Source of the DNA: Cohnella baijiui
Lineage (GTDB): Bacteria > Bacillota > Bacilli > Paenibacillales > Paenibacillaceae
DNA length: 64,000 nt
Assembly: GCF_020731285.1 (NCBI RefSeq)
Contig: NZ_JAJFOW010000005.1
Coordinates: 124,001 to 188,000, forward strand
Reading direction: 5' to 3'
Part shown: positions 10,760-18,825 of the stretch, piece after piece
Layout of the letters: each line of letters starts with the position of its first letter
Numbering within the stretch: the first letter of the stretch is position 1
Position numbers and translations under genes: made by a program
Notes under the pieces: generated by a model
Databases searched by the model: none
What the model was told of the DNA's origin: nothing
What the model saw: only the letters and a program-made list of their open reading frames with translations

Positions 10760-11403
10760 GCGATTTGAATCTGTCCGAACTGCCCGCCAAGATCGCGGGA
10801 CACCTGCTCGAGATCGGCGCCGTCAGCCTGCGCCCCCAAAACCCGTTCACCTGGACGTCCGGCATCGTCTCGCCGATCTATTGCGACAACCGCCTGACGA
10901 TGTCGTATCCGAACATCCGCGACACGATCGCCGAAGGCTTCGCGTCCGTCATCCGCGACAAGTATCCCGACTGCGAGGCGGTCGCGGGCATCGCCACCGG
11001 CGGCATTCCGCACGCGGCCTGGGTCGCGGACAAGCTCGGCCTGCCGATGCTCTACGTGCGCGACAAGGCCAAGGGACACGGCAAGACGAACCAGATCGAA
11101 GGCCACTTCCGTCCGGGCCAGAAGGTCGTCCTGATCGAGGATCTCATCTCCACGGGCGGCAGCTCGCTCAAAGCGGCAGTCGCGGTTCGCGACGCCGGCT
11201 GCGACGTGCAAGGCGTGGTCGCGATCTTCACCTACCAGTTCCAGAACGCGCTGGACGCTTTCGCGGCGGAGGGCGTGCCGCTCGACACGCTGTCCAACTA
11301 CTCCGCACTGATCGAGACGGCGCTTGCCGCCGGCCTGATCCGCGAGGAGGACGTAGCGCTGCTGCAATCGTGGCGGGAAAACCCGCAAGCGTTTGGCAAG
11401 TAA
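10756..11403 (+). CDS. pyrE: Orotate phosphoribosyltransferase
   Basis: PyrE joins orotate and PRPP to give OMP. The 215-residue protein has the type I PRTase fold with the PRPP loop [14 protein letters not shown], an upstream flexible loop [14 protein letters not shown], and the N-terminal [16 protein letters not shown] that binds orotate. ATG 10756 overlaps the pyrF stop (ATGA), so translation is coupled. It is the last gene of the operon, closed by a terminator 16 bp downstream. Confidence 0.96.
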   Translation: MSDLNLSELPAKIAGHLLEIGAVSLRPQNPFTWTSGIVSPIYCDNRLTMSYPNIRDTIAEGFASVIRDKYPDCEAVAGIATGGIPHAAWVADKLGLPMLYVRDKAKGHGKTNQIEGHFRPGQKVVLIEDLISTGGSSLKAAVAVRDAGCDVQGVVAIFTYQFQNALDAFAAEGVPLDTLSNYSALIETALAAGLIREEDVALLQSWRENPQAFGK

Positions 11404-11418
11404 GCTTCGATCTCTCGA

Positions 11419-11463
11419 AGCGCATCCAAAGGCCTGTTCTAGGCCTGCGGATGCGCTTTTTTT
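11419..11463 (+). terminator. Intrinsic terminator of the pyr operon
   Basis: AGCGCATCC (11419-11427) pairs with GGATGCGCT (11449-11457). An inner AGGCCT helix can also pair, and a run of T residues follows. Confidence 0.92.
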
Positions 11464-11557
11464 GATTCAATCGGCAGGGTTCCGGGTTATAAAAAGAATA
11501 ACGAAGCATATACTGGATGAAATGCCGATAGAATTCGAGAATGAGAGGTAGATTCAG

Positions 11558-11803
11558 ATGAACACGAACACCTTCCAACAATTGCTGGCCGAAACGGGCG
11601 ACCTGTTGTACCGCGTGCGCATGTATGACCGGGAGTTGATCCATGGCGACGAAATTTTGGAGATGGACCGTACCTACGAGATGCTGAACAACATGCGCTG
11701 GATGGACAACAGCGAGCTGCTCCGCAGCATCGCGGCGGATAAACTTCTGCGCATGCGCAGGCGTCTGCTGACGTTGATGGAGGATTTGCTATTCAGCGCT
11801 TGA
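11558..11803 (+). CDS. Small hypothetical protein (81 aa)
   Basis: This short charged protein is not recognised. It is predicted almost wholly helical, with Met- and Arg-rich stretches near the C-terminus (LLRMRRRLLTLMEDLLF), and has no signal peptide or metal motif. ATG 11558 is preceded by GAGAGG at a usable distance. It lies alone between the pyr terminator and the ykkC-class riboswitch. Codon use resembles its neighbours, which supports it as a real gene. No function is proposed. Confidence 0.55.
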   Translation: MNTNTFQQLLAETGDLLYRVRMYDRELIHGDEILEMDRTYEMLNNMRWMDNSELLRSIAADKLLRMRRRLLTLMEDLLFSA

Positions 11804-11867
11804 CGCGCGGGCGCATCGGAATTTGGCGGTTAGGTATTGCCAACCGTCCAATGGGCTGGTAATATGT

Positions 11868-11978
11868 AACATCAAACGGAAGGGTTTCTAGGGATCCGAC
11901 GCGGCGATCGCCGCGGGCGAACCGAGCGAGACCGTTCGGAGCGATCGCTCCGCCACACCGTAGGGATAAAAGACCTTC
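11868..11978 (+). promoter_or_regulatory. ykkC-class riboswitch aptamer (probably guanidine-I)
   Basis: The region contains TCTAGGGATCCG, then a perfect GC hairpin (11899-11914). It continues with a conserved-like GAACCGAGCGAGA, a second hairpin (11937-11952) and ACACCGTAGGGATAAAAG. This order matches the ykkC RNA class (CUAGGG-U-CCG, hairpin, GGUCCGAGAGA, hairpin, ACACGG-GGGA-AAAAG). It is followed directly by a terminator that shares the AAAGACC segment and then by an ABC exporter. Guanidine-I is favoured because the downstream gene is a transporter. The ppGpp and PRPP subtypes of the same class are related in sequence and cannot be excluded by eye. Confidence 0.72.
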
Positions 11979-12022
11979 GGCAAGTTCCGCCACGCTGGCG
12001 GCACGTGCCGAAGGTCTTTTTT
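11969..12022 (+). terminator. Riboswitch expression-platform terminator
   Basis: AAAGACCTTCGGCA pairs with TGCCGAAGGTCTTTT over a long, nearly perfect stem with an inner hairpin, ending in a T-run. The 5' arm begins within the 3' end of the aptamer, so ligand binding can compete with termination. It ends 43 bp before the ABC ATPase start. Confidence 0.9.
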
Positions 12023-12064
12023 GCTTTACCGAGGCAGAGCGCTGATAAGGGGAGGAGATGCCGC

Positions 12065-13072
12065 ATGCGCGCGTTGACGACGCACGGCCTGAGCAAGACG
12101 TTTAAGGTCAAGCGGAAGCCGGAGGGATTAAGCGGGAGCGTACGCGCTTTGTTTAAGCCCGAATGGAAAGACAAGATCGCGGTCCATTCGATCGACCTGG
12201 CCATCGAGCAAGGAGAGACCGTCGCCTTTTTGGGGCCGAACGGGGCGGGTAAGTCGACGACGATCAAGATGCTGACCGGCATCCTGCATCCCACGTCCGG
12301 GGAGGCGGAGGTCGCCGGGTTTGTGCCCTGGCGGGATCGGACGAAGCTGGCGTTTCGAATCGGCACGGTTTTCGGCCAGAAATCGCAGCTTTGGTACCAT
12401 CTTCCGCCGATCGATACGTTCGAGCTGATCAGCCGGGTGTACGAATTGACGCGAGCGGACTATGCCGCCCGCCAGCGCGACTTGATCGAACGCTTCGAGC
12501 TGGGCCCTTATCTGCATACGCCCGTCCGCAAGCTGTCGCTAGGCGAGCGCATGCGCTGCGAAATCGCGGCGTCCTTTTTGCATCGCCCCCAGCTGCTCTT
12601 CCTCGACGAGCCGACGATCGGACTCGACGTCGTCGTCAAGCAGCGCATCCGCGAGCTGATCCGCGAGCGCAACCGGCGGGAAGAGACCACCGTCTTCCTG
12701 ACGTCGCACGACGCCGGAGACGTCGAAGAGCTGTGCTCGCGGGTCATCGTCATCCATCATGGCGGCGTGCTGCTCGACGAGCCGGTCGAGCGGGTCAAGC
12801 GCGACGTGCTGAGTCGCAAGACCGTACGGCTGACGTTGGCGGAAGAGGCCGACCTGTCCGGCATGCCGGAGACGGCGGGGGTGGACATTCGCGAGAGCGA
12901 GCCCGGACGCCTTGTCTTCTCGGTAGACTTGAAGCGGATCGGCATCGAGGAGGCGCTGAACGCCTTTCTGGGCAAGGTGCGCATCGCCGATCTTACGGTC
13001 GAGGATCCGCCGCTCGAAGAAATCATCAAGCACATTTATGGCTCGCAAGCCCGGGAGGAGGTGCGGTCATGA
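12065..13072 (+). CDS. ABC exporter ATP-binding protein
   Basis: This 335-residue ATPase energises the two permeases encoded next to it. It has Walker A FLGPNGAGKSTTIKML, a Q-loop near GTVFGQKSQLWYHLP, signature LSLGERMRCEIA, Walker B LLFLDEPTIGLD and the switch His in LTSHDAGDVEEL. The GQKSQLWW-like Q-loop and the N-terminal extension (SVRALFKPEWKD) are typical of ATPases paired with ABC2_membrane_6 (DUF990) permeases. A C-terminal domain of about 90 residues follows the NBD. ATG 12065 is preceded by GGGGAGGAG. The stop overlaps the next start (ATGA). The upstream ykkC-class riboswitch should control all three genes. Confidence 0.9.
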   Translation: MRALTTHGLSKTFKVKRKPEGLSGSVRALFKPEWKDKIAVHSIDLAIEQGETVAFLGPNGAGKSTTIKMLTGILHPTSGEAEVAGFVPWRDRTKLAFRIGTVFGQKSQLWYHLPPIDTFELISRVYELTRADYAARQRDLIERFELGPYLHTPVRKLSLGERMRCEIAASFLHRPQLLFLDEPTIGLDVVVKQRIRELIRERNRREETTVFLTSHDAGDVEELCSRVIVIHHGGVLLDEPVERVKRDVLSRKTVRLTLAEEADLSGMPETAGVDIRESEPGRLVFSVDLKRIGIEEALNAFLGKVRIADLTVEDPPLEEIIKHIYGSQAREEVRS

Positions 13073-13896
13073 TGAGCTTCAGAGGCCGGATGGCGCGCTA
13101 TGCCGCTTCCGGGTCCAAAGGCATAGCGGTTGGCCGCATCGCCTGGCGCCAGCAGCTGGCGTACAAGACGGATCTCTTGCTTCGCGCCTCGTTTCTGCTC
13201 CTCATTCTGTTCGTCTTCGAGCAGCTCTGGTCGGCCGCTTACGGCGGCGACACGAGCAAGGTCATCGGCGGCTTCACGCTGAAGCAGATCGTCTGGTATC
13301 TCGTTTTCACAGAGGCGCTGACGTTGGCGGTTCCGCCGCTCGCCGCTCGCATCGAAGAGGAGGTCAAGAACGGGGAGATCGCCGTTCGGCTCACACGTCC
13401 GATGTCCTATGTAGGCTATCACTATGCCTCCTATATGGCGGAAGCGGCGTTTCGCTTTTTCGTGCATTTGGCGGTCGGCGGTTTGATCGCTTGGGCGCTG
13501 GTGGGGGCGCCAGCGTTCGGCGCAGGCTGGGCCGACTTGCTGTTGTTAAGCGCGGGGGCGCTGTCGATTCTCTTTTTGCTTCATGCGATCGTAGCTTTGT
13601 CCGCGTTTTGGGTGGAGGAGACGTCGGGGATGAGCTTTGTGCTGAACAAGCTGCAGTTTACGGTAGGCGGCATGCTTCTGCCGCTCGATTTGATGCCGGA
13701 ATGGCTGCAGCGCATTTGCGCCTGGCTGCCCTTTCAAGCGGCGCTGTACTTTCCGGCACGGGCCGGGGTGCAGGCGCACAGCGCCGATGTGCTGCGCGAC
13801 CTGGCGATTCAGATCGGCTGGCTGATCGCTTTGGCGGCCATCGTAACGTGGATTTACCGGAGAGGGGTGGGCAAGCTGCATGTCAACGGAGGCTAA
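13069..13896 (+). CDS. ABC exporter permease, ABC2_membrane_6 type, subunit 1
   Basis: This 275-residue membrane protein has about six hydrophobic segments. After a short basic N-terminus it reads YKTDLLLRASFLLLILFVFEQLW (first membrane span), and later VEETSGMSFVLNKLQF and LPFQAALYFPA. These features are typical of ABC2_membrane_6/DUF990 permeases, which come in heteromeric pairs. The start ATG 13069 follows GGGAGGAGG and overlaps the ATPase stop; the end overlaps subunit 2 by 17 nt. The substrate is unknown. If the riboswitch senses guanidine, this would be a non-SMR guanidine exporter candidate. Confidence 0.85.
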   Translation: MMSFRGRMARYAASGSKGIAVGRIAWRQQLAYKTDLLLRASFLLLILFVFEQLWSAAYGGDTSKVIGGFTLKQIVWYLVFTEALTLAVPPLAARIEEEVKNGEIAVRLTRPMSYVGYHYASYMAEAAFRFFVHLAVGGLIAWALVGAPAFGAGWADLLLLSAGALSILFLLHAIVALSAFWVEETSGMSFVLNKLQFTVGGMLLPLDLMPEWLQRICAWLPFQAALYFPARAGVQAHSADVLRDLAIQIGWLIALAAIVTWIYRRGVGKLHVNGG

Positions 13897-14686
13897 CCGC
13901 GTAGGCGGTATCTGGCGTTTTTTGCTCGCATGCTGGAAGGCGAACTTCGCTTCGGCACTGGAGTACCGGCTGAGCTTCTTTTTGCTGGCGGGCATGATGC
14001 TGCTGAACAATTTGATTTGGGTCTTTTTCTGGCAGCTGTTCTTCTCCCGTTTCCCTGTCGTGCAGGGTTGGGAGCTCCGCGACGTCATGATCCTCTGGGC
14101 GCTGAGCGCCGGCGGCTTCGGGTGGGCGAGCGTCCTGTTCGGCAATTACGGCCGGATCGCGAACATCGTCTCCTCCGGTCAGCTCGACGTCTATCTCTCC
14201 CAACCGAAACCGGTGCTGCTGCACGTCCTGGCCAGCCGGATGTCGGTCACGGCGGCGGGGGATTTCCTGTTCGGCTGGCTGATCTTCGCCTGGGTCGGCG
14301 ACCATACGATCCGCGGCTTCCTGCTCTTCGTCGCCGGCCTGCTGCTGACGGGGCTGCTGTTCATGGGGCTCATGATCGTCGTCGGGTGCATCGCCTTCTG
14401 GTATGGCAACTCGGAAGGCATCGCCGGACAGGTTTTCAACAGCTTTATTACGCTGACCACCTATCCTTCGGACATCTTCCGCGGGGTGGCGCGTACGCTG
14501 CTGTTCACCGTCGTCCCCGCGGGCTTTATCAGCTATTTGCCGATCGGGCTGATACGGTCGATCGATCCCGCATTCTTGATCGCAGCCGTATCGGTCACCT
14601 TCGGCCTCATGGCGGCGGGGTGCACGCTTTTCGCTCTCGGTCTGCGCCGCTATGCGTCGGGCAACGCCATTACCGTGCGGCAATAG
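13880..14686 (+). CDS. ABC exporter permease, ABC2_membrane_6 type, subunit 2
   Basis: The 268-residue partner permease is also built of about six membrane segments. It includes NNLIWVFFWQLFFSRF, LDVYLSQPKPVLLHVL (the conserved cytoplasmic loop of this family), and TLTTYPSDIF followed by the C-terminal spans. It is distantly related to the upstream subunit and together they would form a heterodimeric pore. ATG 13880 lies inside the previous gene, so translation is coupled. No clear terminator follows; the tandem-repeat region begins 20 bp after the stop. Confidence 0.85.
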   Translation: MSTEANRVGGIWRFLLACWKANFASALEYRLSFFLLAGMMLLNNLIWVFFWQLFFSRFPVVQGWELRDVMILWALSAGGFGWASVLFGNYGRIANIVSSGQLDVYLSQPKPVLLHVLASRMSVTAAGDFLFGWLIFAWVGDHTIRGFLLFVAGLLLTGLLFMGLMIVVGCIAFWYGNSEGIAGQVFNSFITLTTYPSDIFRGVARTLLFTVVPAGFISYLPIGLIRSIDPAFLIAAVSVTFGLMAAGCTLFALGLRRYASGNAITVRQ

Positions 14687-14706
14687 GCGCGACGCCCGCT
14701 ATTGCT

Positions 14707-14934
14707 CGATATCCCTTTCGCTCAGGGTGATTGGCAGTCTCCTAGCGGCATTTGCACGATATCCCTTTCGCTCAGGGTGATTGGCAGTCTCCTAGCGGCA
14801 TTTGCACGATATCCCCTTCGCTCAGGGGGATTGGCAGTCTCCTAGCGGCATTTGCACGATATCCCTTTCGCTCAGGGTGATTGGCAGTCTCCTAGCGGCA
14901 TTTGCACGATATCCCCTTCGCTCAGGGTGATTGG
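14707..14934 (+). repeat. Tandem array of a 50-bp unit, about 4.6 copies
   Basis: Units start at 14707, 14757, 14807, 14857 and 14907 (last one partial, 28 bp). Each begins CGATATCCCTTTCGCTCAGG and ends in AGCGGCATTTGCA. Copies differ at few positions. In the third, T to C and T to G changes occur on both arms of a short CCCT/AGGG-type hairpin, which makes the stem longer. The array is non-coding in the plus direction. Confidence 0.95.
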
Positions 14935-14968
14935 CTCAGAAGCAGCTCTTCTAATCCCGCTATGCTCT

Positions 14969-15102
14969 AGCACCTGAAGGAAAGGGATAATGCCGCAAAG
15001 GATTAAAAAGCACTGGTACTTCAGCACCTGAAGGAAAGGGATAATGCCGCAAAGGATAAAAAAACACTGATGCTTCAGCACCTGAAGGAAAGGGATAATG
15101 CC
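14969..15102 (+). repeat. Tandem array of a 54-bp unit, about 2.5 copies, inverted relative to the first array
   Basis: Units start at 14969, 15023 and 15077 (last partial). Each begins AGCACCTGAAGGAAAGGGAT and continues AATGCCGCAAAGGAT. Read on the minus strand it gives GCGGCATTATCCCTTTC followed by CTTCAGGTG, the same core as in the 50-bp units (GCGGCATT, TATCCCTTTC, TCAGG, TG), so the two arrays are diverged and inverted. A minus-strand frame through it gives a repeated IIPFLQVL peptide, which is probably not a gene. The next 272 bp (15103-15374) hold no feature that could be supported except a weak promoter-like stretch. Confidence 0.9.
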
Positions 15103-15374
15103 CAAACGGAAAAAAGGTAGGCCTGCATGATGCCTTGTCCTCATCTTCTCGCCAGCGATCGGCCCGACCGTTTTAGGCTTGATTGTTGACGGGGTTCCGT
15201 GGCGCTGGACGTCACCAAGCCGCGGGTGAGCCTGTTACCTATGGAGTGTCGACGCGTCTTCAGCGGGATTGTCTTCTGGTTGAGCAAGCTAGTGAATACG
15301 TATACCAAGTCCTTGATTTAAATCTACCCGAAGTGAGATACTTATGGCATTATGCAAATTCGAGGGTGTACGAC

Positions 15375-16049
15375 ATGCCGAAATCGATCTTGATCGTGGA
15401 AGACCAACAAGTATTGCGGGAAATCATGAAGGAGTATTTGTTGGATGAAGGCTACCGGGTGCTGGAAGCGAGCGGTGGAAGCCGGGCTTTGGCGTTATTT
15501 CAGGAGCATGAAATCGACCTGATCATTCTGGACATCATGCTGCCGGAATTGGACGGGTGGTCCGTCTGCCGGCGGATTCGCAAGAAGTCGAACGTCCCGA
15601 TTTTGATGTTGACATCCCGGTCGGACGAGGACGACACGCTGCTAGGATTTGAGTTGGGTGCGGACGATTACGTTGTCAAACCCTGCAGCCCTCCCATTCT
15701 ATTGGCGCGGACGAGGCGGCTGCTGGAAAGCAGGCATAGCCGTGATTCGGGGGACACGCTGTCCGGCGGCGCGATCAAACTCCATCTTCCTTCCCGAACC
15801 ATCACGCTGGACGGAAAGCCTTGCAGCGTGACGCATACGGAATTCGAAATTTTGGCCTATCTACTGAATAACAAAGGGATCATCATCTCAAGAGAGCAAC
15901 TCATCACGAAAATCTGGGGCTACGATTTCGACGGTGACGATCGTACGCTCAGTAGTCATATTCGCAATCTTCGTTCCAAGCTGGGCGAGTATGCGAACCG
16001 GATCGTCACCGTCGTTCGCTCGGGTTACAAATTCGAGGATCAGCCATGA
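15375..16049 (+). CDS. OmpR/VanR-family response regulator
   Basis: This 224-residue regulator has a receiver domain (about 1-120) and an OmpR-type winged helix (about 130-222). It shows the acidic pair in ILIVEDQQ, the phospho-acceptor Asp in LIILDIMLPELDGW, the Thr/Ser in MLTSRSD, and Lys in DDYVVKPCSP. ATG 15375 fits the family N-terminus (MPKSILIVEDQ); the longer upstream frame has no homology-like content. The ribosome site GAGGGTG is modest. It overlaps the sensor kinase by four bases. Target genes are unknown, but the cell-wall/acetylation operon just downstream is the obvious candidate. Confidence 0.9.
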   Translation: MPKSILIVEDQQVLREIMKEYLLDEGYRVLEASGGSRALALFQEHEIDLIILDIMLPELDGWSVCRRIRKKSNVPILMLTSRSDEDDTLLGFELGADDYVVKPCSPPILLARTRRLLESRHSRDSGDTLSGGAIKLHLPSRTITLDGKPCSVTHTEFEILAYLLNNKGIIISREQLITKIWGYDFDGDDRTLSSHIRNLRSKLGEYANRIVTVVRSGYKFEDQP

Positions 16050-17872
16050 GAAAGAGCATCGTTTTCAAGCTGTTTTTGCTCACTACAGGCTTATGTGCGT
16101 TCGTGATTGCAAGTCTCTTTGTCGGACAGACCGTGTTTTTCAAACAATTTTACGTGCATCAGAAGGTAGAGAACGTCGAATCCGCCCTTCATACCGCTTC
16201 TCAAGACGATTGGAGGAATACGGGGGATGCCCGAACCGCGTTTCGGAACGAACAACAATTCTATCAGAAATATAACACCTGGATCGCCCAACTGGATGCC
16301 GCGGGCAATCTGAAATATACGAACGACTTCGAAGCGGAGGTGCGATTGGAGAACTCGGCGGACGCTCCTGCCCTATCCGGCCAAACCATCACCATCCCGC
16401 TCTACACCGTTATGAATGTGGAAGAATTGAGCGCGGACAATCCGCTTCGGGATTTTATCTTCGTCAATCCGGGGGAACGAATCGCCATCGAAGGCATCCT
16501 ATTTGACGATCGGCTGTTCCCACAGCGGATCGGCAGAGACTCCTCCAATATGCATGAGGAAAACCGTCTGGAAAACGGCCAGCTCGTCCGCAAGGAATAC
16601 GAAGTCGTCCAGAGGTTCAAGAGCCCGACCGAATATCGCGAACGTTACCCGAGCGGTCTGGTATACGGTACCGTCGTGCAAGTCCGGACGCCGGAGGGGG
16701 CTGATCAACCGCGGTATACGAACCATTTGTTTCTGGAAAGGGTAAAGGCTTTTCAAGCCGATCTGCTCTACGGAGATTTCAGCGGAAAAACCGACACCGT
16801 CAGCGATTACGAGGAAAACAGCGTCCCCTACAAAATATTCGTGAAGCGTTTGACCGATCGGTCTGGAAACACCGAATACCTGTTTGCCATGACATCGCTT
16901 CAGCCCGTGAATGAAGCCGCAGGAGTGATGCGCCATTATTACGGCTATATCGGATTAGGCGCTTTTCTGCTCGTCCTGCTGGCCTCCTTTTATTATGCCC
17001 GCCGCATTGCCCGTCCGATGCTACGCATGAACGAAGCGACGCAGAGAATGGCAAATCTGGACTTCTCAGTCCGAATTCCGATTGCGACCGAGGACGAGAT
17101 CGGCAACTTGTCCCGCAGCATCAACGAGCTTTCAGGCTTGCTGCATGATCATATCGTCCGTCTGGAGCAGGATATCGAGCAAGAAAAGCGACTGGAGCAG
17201 ACGCGAAAAGAGTTCATTGCAGGCGTATCTCACGAATTGAAAACCCCGCTCAGCGTCATCGAAAGCTGTCTGTATATTCTAAAAGACAAGCCCGAAAGTG
17301 AGAAGCGAGCGTATTACTTCACTGCCATGGAAGACGAAGTGAAGAAGATGAACCTGCTGATTACGGACATGCTGGAGCTTGCGAAATACGAATCTGGCAC
17401 GTACAAAATGGAGATGGCTCCGTTCCGAATCGACGCTGTCCTGGAGCGAGTTTGCGCGAAGCTGGCTCCGGATATCGCCGACAAACGGCTGCAGCTGCAC
17501 ATCCACGTCGTCCCTGTCGAAGTCGAAGCGAACGAGCTGCGCATCGAACAGGTCGTCGTGAACTTCATGACGAACGCGATCCGCTACACGCCGGAAGGCG
17601 AGAACATCATCGTTACGATAGGCGAAGAACGGGAAACGGTAAAGGTAATCTTCGAAAACAAAGGCGCCCGCATTCCCGAAGATCAGATGGAGAAAATATG
17701 GGACCGTTTCTACCGCGTCGAACGCTCCCGTCATCGTTCGACCGGCGGCACCGGGCTCGGTCTTGCGATCTCCAAGCAAATTTTGGAGCTGCACGAGGCA
17801 CGTTACGGAGCAACCAATACCGTAGACGGTGTGCTGTTCTATTTTGAAATGAACAAGAAGAGGAAAACGTAG
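16046..17872 (+). CDS. Membrane sensor histidine kinase, VanS-like
   Basis: This 608-residue kinase has a first membrane span at about residues 8-28, an unusually large extracytoplasmic sensor (about 30-295), and a second span near GLGAFLLVLLASFYYA. These are followed by HAMP, HisKA with the phospho-acceptor His in GVSHELKTPLSVIES, and HATPase_c with NFMTNAIRYTP and GGTGLGLAISKQI. The sensor domain is not recognised. It is co-translated with the regulator upstream (ATGA overlap). A terminator overlaps its stop codon. Base composition is visibly lower in GC than the pyr region. Confidence 0.92.
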   Translation: MRKSIVFKLFLLTTGLCAFVIASLFVGQTVFFKQFYVHQKVENVESALHTASQDDWRNTGDARTAFRNEQQFYQKYNTWIAQLDAAGNLKYTNDFEAEVRLENSADAPALSGQTITIPLYTVMNVEELSADNPLRDFIFVNPGERIAIEGILFDDRLFPQRIGRDSSNMHEENRLENGQLVRKEYEVVQRFKSPTEYRERYPSGLVYGTVVQVRTPEGADQPRYTNHLFLERVKAFQADLLYGDFSGKTDTVSDYEENSVPYKIFVKRLTDRSGNTEYLFAMTSLQPVNEAAGVMRHYYGYIGLGAFLLVLLASFYYARRIARPMLRMNEATQRMANLDFSVRIPIATEDEIGNLSRSINELSGLLHDHIVRLEQDIEQEKRLEQTRKEFIAGVSHELKTPLSVIESCLYILKDKPESEKRAYYFTAMEDEVKKMNLLITDMLELAKYESGTYKMEMAPFRIDAVLERVCAKLAPDIADKRLQLHIHVVPVEVEANELRIEQVVVNFMTNAIRYTPEGENIIVTIGEERETVKVIFENKGARIPEDQMEKIWDRFYRVERSRHRSTGGTGLGLAISKQILELHEARYGATNTVDGVLFYFEMNKKRKT

Positions 17873-17897
17873 AACTTCCGTTCTGCGTTTTTCTTTT
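17866..17897 (+). terminator. Intrinsic terminator after the sensor kinase
   Basis: AACGTAGAA (17866-17874) pairs with TTCTGCGTT (17881-17889), followed by a T-rich run; the 5' arm includes the kinase stop codon. Confidence 0.85.
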
Positions 17898-17950
17898 TGA
17901 ATTGACGTTTATTTCATAGCCACAGCGAGGCACTGAATCAGATGGAAGAA

Positions 17951-18000
17951 GGAGCTGTCCCGAGGGTCCATGAGGATCTCGGTTGGACGGCTCCTTTTTA
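17951..18000 (+). terminator. Second terminator-like hairpin upstream of the amidase operon
   Basis: GGAGCTGTCC...CGAG pairs with CTCG...GGACGGCTCC and is followed by TTTTTA. It may back up the previous terminator. It may also act as an attenuator in the leader of the amidase operon, which starts 100 bp further on. Confidence 0.65.
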
Positions 18001-18099
18001 TCTATCCTTACAGCCCGAATCTATAAATCAATTTGATATCATCTGCACTTGATCTTGATCTCGCGCAATTATTCTATTTTCGGAAGGAGGAGAGAGAGT

Positions 18100-18810
18100 A
18101 TGAGAAGAGCCGTACTGTCCGTTGCAATGTTGTTGTCCCTGGTGTTGTTTGTATTGTTGTACGGCACCCTTTCGGGAGAGGGGGCAGCAAGCAGCAAGAC
18201 CGATCGAAACGATCCGGTGATGAATCCGCTGAACGAAAACAAAACAGCATCTCATCCATCGGGGACGCCGTTTAAAGTCGTGATCGACCCCGGGCACGGC
18301 GGCAAAGATCGCGGCGCGACAGGGGCCAGCGGAAATTTTGAAAAGGAATTTACGCTGCAGCTTGCGCGCAAGGTGGAGGAATTGGCGAAGCAAGAACCGC
18401 GAATCCAGGTGTATATGACCCGGACGGACGACCGGTTTATATCCTCGGTGGACCGGGAAAGGCCGAAATTCGCCAACGATCTGGATGCGGATTTGTTTAT
18501 ATCCATTCACGGCAATACGTACGAGGACCCTGGCGTGTCGGGCACGGAAACGTACTATTACCATAAGAATTCGTTATCCTTGGCCGATATCATGCAACGA
18601 CAAGTCGTTCAGGCAAGTGGGTTTCGGGACCGGGGAGCGAAGAAACAAGATTATTTTGTCCTAAAGGATACGGACATGCCGGCCGTCTTGATCGAGACGG
18701 GATATGCAACGAATCCGCAGGAAGAGAAAGCCATGCTGACAGAAGAGGTTCAAAGCCGTATAGCGGCCTCCATTCTGGAGGGCATAAAGGAGTACCTCAA
18801 ATTAAAATAA
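18100..18810 (+). CDS. N-acetylmuramoyl-L-alanine amidase, Amidase_3 type
   Basis: This 236-residue exported zinc amidase cleaves the bond between MurNAc and the stem peptide. An N-terminal membrane anchor or signal (about residues 5-25) and a short linker precede the catalytic domain. Zinc and catalytic residues are visible in VVIDPGHGGKDRGATG, in the Glu of NFEKEFTLQLA, in FISIHGNTYEDPG and in AVLIETGYATNPQE. It has no SLH, SPOR or LysM domain. ATG 18100 follows AAGGAGGAG. It leads a gene group for surface-polymer acylation, with only 15 bp to the next start, so wall remodelling may be coordinated with that modification. Confidence 0.92.
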   Translation: MRRAVLSVAMLLSLVLFVLLYGTLSGEGAASSKTDRNDPVMNPLNENKTASHPSGTPFKVVIDPGHGGKDRGATGASGNFEKEFTLQLARKVEELAKQEPRIQVYMTRTDDRFISSVDRERPKFANDLDADLFISIHGNTYEDPGVSGTETYYYHKNSLSLADIMQRQVVQASGFRDRGAKKQDYFVLKDTDMPAVLIETGYATNPQEEKAMLTEEVQSRIAASILEGIKEYLKLK

Positions 18811-18825
18811 GTGAGGATCATGTTC

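Noticed and set aside
12005..12064. Start of the exporter ATPase inside the riboswitch terminator
   Set aside because: ATG 12065 has GGGGAGGAG upstream, whereas the earlier ATG lies in the terminator stem.
14707..15102. CRISPR array
   Set aside because: The units are contiguous tandem copies without unique spacers of constant size, and no cas genes are near.
14872..15144. Minus-strand protein of about 90 residues with repeated IIPFLQVL
   Set aside because: It is a translation of the 54-bp repeats plus part of the 50-bp array, with no ribosome site; the repeats are better explained as DNA or RNA elements.
15183..15374. Extended N-terminus of the VanR-like regulator
   Set aside because: The receiver domain starts exactly at ATG 15375, and the upstream 64 codons have no family similarity.
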